From Przewalskia tangutica (taxonomy: Eukaryota > Streptophyta > Magnoliopsida > Solanales > Solanaceae): a DNA stretch of 64,000 bases. The number at the start of each line of letters is the position of its first letter. Position 1 is the first letter of the stretch. Under the pieces are notes generated by a model. That model was not told the origin of the DNA. It did not search any database and worked only from the letters and a program-made list of their open reading frames with translations. Both the position numbers and the translations under genes were made by a program. The stretch is taken from NCBI GenBank assembly GCA_029844215.1, contig CM056733.1, positions 69,531,794-69,595,793 on the forward strand, written 5' to 3'. Shown piece by piece: positions 56,557 through 64,000 of the stretch.

Positions 56557-56560
56557 TTCC

Positions 56561-58687
56561 TGTCGCGCCCTTTTTCGACCGCGACTTTATTCTAGCGAAC
56601 CCTGCGAAAAAAAAAATGTTAAGAAATAAATAATAAAAATGTTAAAGGGTTCGCGGAGTCGCCACCTAATTAGTTTGGGTGAATTAGGACACCTAAATGT
56701 CAACTAGGTTAAAGTCAACACTAACTCCATTTTTATGGTCTGCAAAACTTATGTGAGATTCCGGGCAAGGGTTCTTTATTATCCTAAAGGGAAGGGGTCA
56801 GACACCCTAAAGGATCCGCTAACTTGCGGTTGTCCGGTCAAACCTAGGGTTAATTATTATTCTAAGATGCAATACATGTCTTGAAAAGTATTTAAGTAAA
56901 ATATGGGAAGTATTTTTTTGCTAGCATAAAAATGTGAGATTTTGTTTTAAAATATATAAAGCTAGTTCTAGCTAAAATATGTATTATTATGCGCAAATAT
57001 GATTTATGCATTTATGGCGCACTAGATAAGATACATGTGTTGTAATAATGCAAAATCTTATTATGACGAAATGTATACTTATAAAATAAGATGAGAAATA
57101 TCTATTATGCAAAGGCTAACAAAATAATTTTTAATTATGAATGTTAGTGAGAGTTTATGAAGAAATTAATTTATTATGCTAAGGATTCAATAGAGTGACA
57201 CTTTAACTACGTGGATATTTAATGTCATTTAGTATGGCTTAGGCGATGCATAACTAGTCATAAAAATAATTTAATTTAAGGAGAGTGAATTTCTAGCGTC
57301 AAACTATTTTTTAATGACAACCCAAAGTTTAGCTATTTCAAGTGTACTACTAGTAATCGGTAATGTAATGTTAGACAAATAATTACAATAAATAAATGAG
57401 GTGAGGATATGAATTGATAAGGACTCGAAGAAATGGCGAAGTCATTCGCCGGTGGCTTGGAATTTCCGATGCGGATAGAGAATGCACATAGATGCGGGTG
57501 AATGCAGATCTTCAGTTGATCAAAGCGCGACGAGTCTCGCGATGAAACTCTTCTCCGGGCAGCGAACCGGGGCAGCGTATCAAGTCGTCGATCCGCTCGG
57601 GGGTTTTATTGTGATGCGTTTAGAAGAGGAATGAAACTTTTACATGATTCTCGATCGTATCATAAAAGAAATGCTTTTCGTTTTAATTTCTGTTCTTGCT
57701 GCTTCCCTAACGATTTTTAGGATTCTTCTTGCTCCTTGCCAGCTAATTTCCCCTCTTATTTTCGGGTGCCTTTAGTCGAGCTTTATTCTGCGAGAATGGA
57801 TACCATTTCCTTTGCTGGTTTCGACGGGTTCCCTCTCATGGTCGTGATATTTTCTCCCTTTTCTCCTGGATGCCTCTGCATGTGTATATTGCTATGTTTA
57901 TATAGCCCTAATTCGGGTTCCAGTGTTGGTAAGTATTGAGAAAGCTTTTGAGGCTAATTTAGTTACCGTTTTAGGGGCGATTTTAAGGTGATTTGGTATT
58001 GATTTGTAGGGATTTGGAGTGATTTCTTTATGGTAAGATTTGGGTCTTGATTCGGTTCTATGGTAAGAACAGGGTGTCGATACGGTAGCTGATTCACGAG
58101 GTGATTCGCCGGATTCTCCGGCGAGAATCCCGGCACGGGTGTTGGGAGCGGGGCGGCGATTGCATTTTTTTTAGATTTAGGCTTCTTTTCTGCGTTTTGA
58201 AGATGGGGAAGATCAGAAGATGATCGTGGGCTTGAGGTTGTGTATAAGATGAATGCTGGGCTTGCGGTATTGGGTTTAATTGACAGGGGGGGAAATAAGG
58301 TGAAGAAGGGCTGAGGGAAAATAAGGCTGCGGGAGTTGGGCCGCGGATAATGGGCCGCGGGTCAGGGGAAAATAATGGGCCGCGGGTTTGGGCTGTGTAG
58401 TTTTAGGTATTTAATTAGTTAATTAGTGGTAAAGTAAATTAATAAATTGTGATTAAATTATTTAGGTGCTTTATTAATCTAATTATAATAATAAATGCTG
58501 GCGTACTATTTAATTTGTGCTTAATTTTCTACGTAAGACGCGGCGCCATTATTAAATTGTTTATTTATGCATGTATTAATGTTTTATTGTTGCATTTTAT
58601 TATAAAAATCATAAAAAATTATTTTGCAAAATTAGTGTAATTTTATAGTTACTGTCTGGACGGGAGGGTCAAAATTGGGTGTCAACA
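56561..58687 (-). mobile_element. 5' LTR of element D
   Basis: Plus-strand start tgtcgcgccc, end tgtcaaca. It is nearly identical to the partner, with a few single-base differences, a small difference near 57640-57665, and text at 58378-58398 that differs from 53224-53238. Confidence 0.92.
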
Positions 58688-58692
58688 ATAGT

Positions 58693-59381
58693 AACAATTA
58701 ATCTTACACCAAAACAGCCCGTAAAGGTCACATAATGTCCGAAAATTATCCATGAATTTTAGCCCATTAACATGCAACCGTTTTAACTCTTTTCTTAACT
58801 CTTAATCTTACTTTACCTTTCCAACAATTCCATATAACGATAATATCTTTAATCTTCACACTTTCTTCCATTTTTAATACGCAATTAGTGATGAAATTTA
58901 CAACACAACACACGAATCCAACATATATTCGAAACAATCCAATTCGGCTCACACCCAAAATTGACACATGCATTATCTAAATTCAATATTTCTTCCTAAC
59001 ACAAGTCCATTACTTCAACTACAACAATATGCAACTTCAATTATAGCATAGAAGGAAGGATTTTCATACCTTAATTTAATCCCCAAAACAGTCCCAATTT
59101 TTAGTCACTGCTTTGTCAGCTAAACTTGTAAAAAACCTCAATCCATTTCTTTAAATTTTGATTTCCGTTTCCTTTAATTCCCGGGAATTCCATAAGGTCC
59201 CGTATTCTCCATGTCGTAATTCTTATAATATGTGGTAATCCTTAATGGGAATATATATAACTTATCATATTAAGTTCTCATTGACGTGCTCGTAGCTTAT
59301 GTAAATATAACTTATATCTATTATCCGAATCATAATCTTAATGACGTTCTTAACCCTTGTCTTAACTTACGAGGTGTAACA
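58693..59381 (-). mobile_element. Element E 5' LTR, right part
   Basis: It follows the second atagt (58688-58692) and ends cttacgaggtgtaaca, the reverse of the LTR start TGTTACACCTCGTAAG. The TSD of E, ttgat, follows. Confidence 0.88.
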
Positions 59382-59459
59382 TTGATGCTCATACTATAAC
59401 TAATATCCAAGCTAGGAATGAAGGATGTCTTCATATCTCCTAGCTTGCGGGGGTGAGGG

Positions 59460-59753
59460 TGTTGAGATATATGTTACAAGTTGTTAGAGTTAGTTAGTGG
59501 TGGTTAAAAGTTGGTTAAAGTTATTTTAAGTTTGTTATAGTTGTTAAGAGTTGATTAGTAAGCTAGTTAGAAGATTCTATAAATAAGAGTCTTATACAAT
59601 GTAATAGTTTAGTTTTTGGGTAATGAGATGAAATATAATTTTCCCCTCTTCCTCTTCATTTCAAATCTCAATCAATAATTTCTCAATTATTCCTCTTCAA
59701 TCATTCAATTCTGCGCACAATCAACAATCAATATCCGTAAATTATATTTAACA
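59460..59753 (+). mobile_element. LTR3 of the short-LTR element (294 bp)
   Basis: It runs from tgttgagatatatg to tatatttaaca. It is longer than LTR1 because LTR1 lacks about 35 bp near atttcaaatctcaatc. It is preceded by the internal tail agctaggaatgaaggatgtc, which continues the second internal copy across element E. Confidence 0.9.
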
Positions 59754-59758
59754 GTTAG

Positions 59759-60055
59759 TAGGTAGTTGAGCACTGTCGTACATATTCTTTCCTGCTAATA
59801 ATTGTAGTATTACTCTTGTAGTTTCTTCTCCTTCGATTTCTATAACTATTTTTTTATACTTCGATTATCATATTAAATTATGATAGTTAACGTCCCTTTT
59901 TCAAACTAATCTATTATGCTTTTTATAAAATTTCACAATGACTTATAGCTTCAGTTTTTTTGTTGTTGTACTGCTTTGAATTATTTGTCTTTGTGCTTGA
60001 GGGTCTACCGAAAGCTTCATCTCTACCTCTCAAGATACGGGTTAGGTCTACATAA
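59759..60055 (+). mobile_element. RTE-type LINE 3' UTR remnant
   Basis: After the TSD copy gttag (59754-59758) the sequence reads taggtagttgagcactgtcg, then ttgtagtttcttctcc and finally gagggtctaccgaaagc...ctacctctcaagatacgggttaggtctac. This ending (gggtctaccg.aagc..ctctacct..aagata.gggt.aggtct) is the familiar 3' end of plant RTE LINEs. It lies in frame-independent continuity with 39420. Confidence 0.75.
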
Positions 60056-60344
60056 ATATATATAATCAATGTATATTTCATATTTTTTTGCTAACATCGT
60101 AACTAATTTCGATTCGAACAAAATGGAAAAAAACCATTTAAAAAAGAAAAAGAAAAAAAACAATAAAGTATACATTAAAAAGTCAAACTCAAGACGACGA
60201 CGCTGCACATCTCATTTGGTGTGGTGGCAAAGTCCACCATAATCAACACTCTTTTCCCCCCATCCCCGCCGGACACTCCATCGTTTCCGATCCAAATCTC
60301 TCACTACTAAAACTAACAAAACCCTAAATTGAATTGACACAATA
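60056..60344 (+). promoter_or_regulatory. Promoter and 5' UTR region of the FQR1-like gene
   Basis: This is the only non-transposon sequence between the LINE remnant and the start codon, about 290 bp. It includes an A-rich stretch (60125-60180) and a C-rich segment (60255-60275) likely to be near the transcript start. No clear TATA box or known element was identified. Proximal control must lie here or within the flanking repeats. Confidence 0.5.
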
Positions 60345-60892
60345 ATGGGAAAAGGTGGTGGTTGTGTTCCCAGCAAGAAGAAGCTTTCCAAATCCACCTC
60401 CCTAAACCCACCACCCATCCCCACCACCGACGATCCCAATTCCTCCACAAACGACATCGTTTCCGAAACCGAACCCACCACCATAAACTCACTCCCACAA
60501 AAAACCCAAAACCTAAAACTATTCATCATATTTTACTCCATGTATGGACACGTGGAGAGCTTAGCAAGGCGAATTCAGAAAGGCGTTGAATCTGTGGATG
60601 GTGTGGACCCAATTCTTTATCGGGTACCCGAAACCTTATCCGAAGAGGTTCTTGTTCAAATGCGGGCCCCAGTGAAGGATGATTCAATTCCGGAGTTACC
60701 CTCACCCGCAGAGCTTGCTGATGCTGATGGGTTCTTGTTCGGGTTTCCGACTAGGTACGGGTGCATGGCGGCTCAAATGAAAGCATTTTTCGATTCAACT
60801 GGGCAGTTATGGAGAGAGCAGAAACTTGCTGGAAAGCCCGCTGGGTTTTTTGTTAGTACTGGAACGCAAGGAGGTGGACAAGAGACCACTGC
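60345..60892 (+). CDS. FQR1-like NAD(P)H:quinone oxidoreductase, exon 1 (partial gene)
   Basis: This exon encodes a flavodoxin-like, FMN-binding quinone reductase of the WrbA/FQR1 family. The family reduces quinones by two electrons with NAD(P)H, avoiding semiquinone radicals. The start at 60345 gives MGKGGGCVPSKKK, then a Pro/Ser/Thr-rich tail to about residue 60. The flavodoxin fold follows: FIIFYSMYGHVESLARRI (FMN phosphate loop), LYRVPETL, ADGFLFGFPTRYGCMAAQMK (flavin ring loop), GKPAGFFVSTGTQGGGQETT. The exon ends within the next Ala codon at 60892, before the donor gtaagc. The N-terminal extension is the kind found in the longer FQR1-like 2 type (as Arabidopsis At4g36750). Gly2 and Cys7 would allow N-myristoylation and palmitoylation (inference). 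The C-terminal exons are beyond the window. Confidence 0.92.
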
Positions 60893-60928
60893 GTAAGCTT
60901 TTATCATTTTAGATAACTGATTTGAGTA

Positions 60929-61163
60929 CTCTTTCAATTTGTTTGTATGCGTTCGTTTTGACTTGACACGGAGTTTAAGAAAGTATAGAACATGTATTAA
61001 ATTAAAGATATGTCGAATGTACAAAAATGCTCTTTAATTTTCTAGTCTTAAACATGCCATATGTAAAGTTGGAATTAAAAAAATGCAAAAAAAAAGAAAA
61101 GAGGCATTCTTTTCGAAACGGACTGAAAAGGAAAGTATGATAAACAAAGTGGAACAGAGGGAG
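60929..61163. mobile_element. Stowaway-like MITE (235 bp) in the intron
   Basis: The left end ctctttcaatttgttt and the right end ...caaagtggaacagagggag form imperfect terminal inverted repeats like the Stowaway ctccctccgtttcaatttgt. TA flanks both sides (60927-60928, 61164-61165). The internal text tgacttgacacggagtttaa is typical of this family. Confidence 0.75.
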
Positions 61164-61976
61164 TAGTTGTTTTGATCTTGATTATTGTCCAATCTTTTGG
61201 AGTGAGTTGCTATATAACAATGATCAGTTTCATCTAATTTTCGAGCAATGTAGAAGTAGGTCATACCAATATCCGGCTGGCTATATGTGTGTGTCTACAT
61301 TAGGCGGAGCCAAGATTTCAACTTTATGAGTTCTGAATTTTAGAAAAATATGTGCTAATAACTGTGTTCTAAATTCAATATTTGTACGTATTTAATGAAT
61401 TTTTAAATACAAATACACTGTTTGAGAAAAAGCTAATAGATTCGCCGAACCTGAGTTTCTAGCTCCACTCTTGTGTGTCTCTGTGCATGTTGTGTATATA
61501 GAGTTCTAGACCGAGGTAGTTGGTGCACACACACAAACCAATTTTTGTAGAAGGAAAGAAATCATTGATATGTAATCTATAATGCTTATATAAGAACACA
61601 TCTTAGATGCTATCCTCCATCCGAATGAAGACCGATCGATGAAGGAAGCCACTGTGAGCACCTAAAACTCTAGCGCCTAAGAAGTCAACCAACCAGGGTC
61701 CTACAGAAAAGCGAAGCACCATTCTCTTTCCCTAAAAATGCTTTCAATACTGAGATGTAAGTCACCAAATTGTAGCAAAAAGAGCACAATTTTCAAGGAG
61801 CTTTCCTACCCAAAGCCTCTAATTTCAGAAAAAGTATGTCTTCCACGCCCCTGATAGAAAAAACATGTCTTCCATGCCTTAACCTTATTCAAGTGATGAA
61901 ATGACTCTCCTCATGTAGTAAAGGACACTTGATATTCCTCCTGTAGAATGAAAGAATTCTTGTTGCATACTCTTAA

Positions 61977-62519
61977 GGGGTTGTTTGGTAGGGTGTGTTA
62001 GAATAGTACTGAATATGGTGTATTAGTGATGCTAAAATTAGTAATGTTGAGATCAATTATTCTGGCATTATTTTTTATCGAATGTTTGGTTTGTTGTATT
62101 AAATGAATAGAGTGTATTAGAATAGGAATGACACTAAATAAGGTGTATTAGAATATGAATAACACTGGTATTGTTAGTGCCATGTTTTTTATGTATAAGA
62201 ATAATACTGAATAAGGTGTATACTCCTTCCGTCCCAATTTATGTAGCAACATTTGACCAGACATGGAATTTATTTAAGAAAGGAAAACTTTTGAAATTTG
62301 TGGTCCAAAACAAGTCTTAGATATTTGTGTCTCACCGTAAATCATCTCATAAAGTTGAATTGTTTCTAAATATAGAAATGTGACAATCTTTTTGGGATAA
62401 ACTAAAAAGGAAAGTGTGCCACATAAATTGGGACAGAGTATAAGTTATTCATAGGTTAAAAACACTACCCAACAAGAGAGTAAATAATACCAAAGCTACC
62501 TCCTACCAAACGATGACCT
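61977..62519. mobile_element. MITE-like element (PIF/hAT type uncertain), hosting a Stowaway
   Basis: The left ggttgtttggtaggg and the right cctaccaaacgatgacc are inverted repeats. Internal words (ggtgtatta, agaata, aacact) repeat several times. No convincing TSD was found, so the superfamily is open. The Stowaway at 62223-62438 lies inside. Confidence 0.5.
62223..62438. mobile_element. Stowaway MITE (216 bp), TSD TA
   Basis: The ends ctccttccgtcccaatttat and ataaattgggacagag are inverted, flanked by TA (62221-62222, 62439-62440). The internal text is the common non-coding Stowaway type. It is nested in the MITE at 61977-62519. Confidence 0.9.
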
Positions 62520-63679
62520 CAAGTCTCTGAAAAATTTGAACCATCTTATGAATTAGAATTGGGCTTGACAAGACTTATTGCAGTGGTTGTAGAAATGGCT
62601 GCTTGTTATTAAAACTGGGCTTATACTGCTGACCCAGTGACATTACTCTTCCTTCACTTGCGAACTGTACCGTCCCATCTAAACAGGGAATGGAGCTAAA
62701 TGTTGGTCAACACTAGATTATGTATGGATTTTTTTATTTAATGAATTGTTAACCTTGTATGCCCTGCTGTGGGATGGGTGTTTCTATGAACAGAAGTCGA
62801 AAAGAGTAGGTAAATTTTCTGTAAGCTCTTTCTAATAGCTTTCTTAGTGTTTAACTTGGCATTTCAGAATTTTCTAAAGGTACAATATTGCAAATTAATC
62901 AGTCACCTTCATAGATATGAAGCTGCTGAATAGGCTAGATGAAAAACGTGAGATATCTTAAAAATTACTCCATGAATAACTTAAATAGAGATCATCCATT
63001 GATGTGGAAGTAGATTTCAGGAAGATTTGAGGAAAACCCACAATTAGTCAAGGAATGGTGCACACGTTGTCCTTACCTTTGGATGGTCTATGATGGGAAA
63101 TCACACTTAACACCTTTCAGTTTGGACTTTGGAGACTACATTTATAGTTGTTCGAGGTTATTAGCTCATGGTTAAGTGGTTACATCAAATGGTACATTTA
63201 AGTAGACTAGAAAACCTGATGCTTTTTCAAGGGAAATGGAGGAAGCAATTTGATACAAAAAATTGAGAATTATCATTTTCTTTTCCCTTTTCTTCTTTTG
63301 GTCTTAGAAATTGGAGGGTCGGAAGATAGATATTATAACACCTTGAGTCCTGCGTATATTTTATTGTTTTGGTGTGTATATGGTCATTGAATTTTGCTTT
63401 CAGAGTTAATTGTTTATTTAAAAGTATTCAGGAACTAGGTCAATTTAAGATGTTGGTATGCTACTGCTACTCCTGAGACTGCCGAAATTCCAGTTTTTAT
63501 TGGTCCTTAGTATTTCTTTAAGATATTAATTTATTTCCTCGTATCAGAAGGAATGATAATGACTTAATGAGTGTTGATCAAGCAGGTGTGTTTTTATAGT
63601 TCTAATTTTATTTAGAATAAATTTATCTTTTCCAATTATTTGGGCGGATGGGCCTGTGTAAGAAGGTATTGTTGTGACC

Positions 63680-63780
63680 TATGTAGCACGGACACGTGAG
63701 AGGTGTCCGACACGGACACGGACACGCGGAAACGACAATTTTGAAAAATAGGGGACACGACACGGCAGGGACACGGCTGT
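63680..63780. repeat. Cluster of cggacacg words, CpG-rich
   Basis: The motif cacggacacg or close variants occurs about eight times in 100 bp, followed by A/T-rich sequence to the window end. It resembles the terminal part of a DNA transposon or repeat whose other end is outside the window. The family is not assigned. Confidence 0.5.
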
Positions 63781-64000
63781 AAAAATAAATTAATTTTTTT
63801 ATATATATATATAATATAATATATAAAATACTAAAATTAATATTATTAAAGCTTCACATTCATAAATAAATTATAAATTTAATTCAAATTTGTTATATAC
63901 CAAATAACCAAAATACCAAATTAAATATGTACCAAATTAAAAAGAAACATTCATAACAAATTGACAATCAATCAAATATTCAATACATAATTCATAAGAC

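Larger units (their letters stand above)
51416..58687 (-). mobile_element. Element D: non-autonomous Tat/Ogre-like LTR element (7.3 kb), TSD atagt
   Basis: LTRs of 2113 and 2127 bp (51416-53528, 56561-58687) are almost identical by eye, so the insertion is recent. The TSD atagt is at 51411-51415 and 58688-58692. The primer site (56539-56556) on the minus strand fixes the orientation. The internal 3.03 kb holds only a gag-like start (55511-55723), tandem repeats and a low-complexity ORF. There is no protease, RT or integrase, so it depends on a partner for movement. LTR starts of the form TGTTGACA and a tgg-cgactcc-type primer site are features I associate with the Tat/Ogre group. Confidence 0.85.
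43575..59381 (-). mobile_element. Element E: rearranged Ty3-type element, TSD ttgat
   Basis: It is bounded by ttgat (43570-43574 and 59382-59386) and by minus-strand LTR ends: left tgtcacgacccg, right ...gaggtgtaaca. The 5' LTR (minus) is 58693-59381 plus 49703-51415, split by element D, with a primer site at 49687-49698. The 3' LTR survives only as 43575-44015. Between them lie a small pol scrap, an L1 fragment and a full LTR of the same family in plus orientation (44515-47312). No gag or RT was found. It is clearly rearranged. Confidence 0.8.
39421..59753 (+). mobile_element. Tandem short-LTR non-autonomous element (LTR-int-LTR-int-LTR), TSD gttag
   Basis: Three LTR copies (39421-39676, about 41501-41793, 59460-59753) enclose two copies of an internal region of about 1.8 kb. 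The whole is flanked by one TSD pair, gttag at 39416-39420 and 59754-59758. Each complete unit has an iMet-type primer site and a G-rich tract before the next LTR. There is no gag, RT or integrase. The internal region instead carries fragments resembling host genes (DUF247, DFO-like) and a short copia-like pol tail (about 41445-41480). Such a multimer can form by recombination between LTRs of sister copies. Elements E and D sit in the second internal copy. Confidence 0.85.
60893..64000 (+). other. First intron of the FQR1-like gene (at least 3.1 kb, open at the right edge)
   Basis: It starts gtaagcttt. I found no second exon (the family continues TA.TQLVHHGM.FVPIGYTFG) up to 64000, so the intron runs past the window or the gene is disrupted. 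It contains three MITE-like elements and a GGACACG cluster listed separately. The stretches 61170-61970 and 62520-63660 show no recognisable feature. Confidence 0.6.

Noticed and set aside
60212..60529. 105-codon minus-strand ORF over the FQR1-like start
   Set aside because: Antisense shadow of exon 1 and its 5' UTR.

Overview
This is a stretch of plant nuclear genome, almost certainly a dicot and probably Solanaceae. The family guess is an inference from the mix of Ty3/Ty1, Tat/Ogre-like, RTE and Stowaway repeats; I could not run a search. Only one host gene can be supported: the first exon of an FQR1-like NAD(P)H:quinone oxidoreductase at 60345-60892 (+), whose remaining exons lie past the right edge. 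Nearly everything from 1 to about 60055 is a nest of retrotransposons. Their boundaries can be fixed because most insertions still carry 5-bp target-site duplications (TSDs).

Left block (1-10.8 kb): an old Ty1/copia element on the minus strand (copia-1, LTR 8078-9059) was hit by a Ty3-type LTR (ending at 708), a Tat/Ogre-like solo LTR (3443-5900, TSD aaggt) and an Athila-like LTR (about 6335-7898). A second truncated copia element (9236-10559, minus) follows.

Middle block (10956-37829, TSD gaagg): copia-A (+), with a polyprotein in one frame broken by point stops. Its leader carries a Ty3 solo LTR (13954-16775, TSD tagat). Its 3' LTR carries copia-B (22835-37692, minus, TSD cttat). The integrase region of copia-B carries a 9.5-kb Ty3 element C (25277-34804, TSD tcact/tcacc). 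The order of insertion is therefore A, then B, then C.

Right block (38.8-60.06 kb): an RTE-type LINE remnant was split by a short-LTR, non-autonomous copia-type element arranged LTR-internal-LTR-internal-LTR (39421-59753, TSD gttag). Its internal region carries fragments that look like host genes: a DUF247-family piece and a piece resembling the meiotic protein DFO. A Ty3 element E (43575-59381, minus, TSD ttgat) sits in the second internal copy. A non-autonomous Tat/Ogre-like element D (51416-58687, minus, TSD atagt) sits in E's 5' LTR. E also contains a full-length LTR of its own family in the opposite orientation and an L1 endonuclease fragment.

From 60.06 kb to the end lie the promoter, exon 1 and a long first intron of the FQR1-like gene, with two Stowaway-like MITEs and one further MITE. 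No tRNA, rRNA, CRISPR or prokaryote-type feature was seen. The best candidate for something undescribed is the gene-fragment-carrying, tandemly multimerised short-LTR element.
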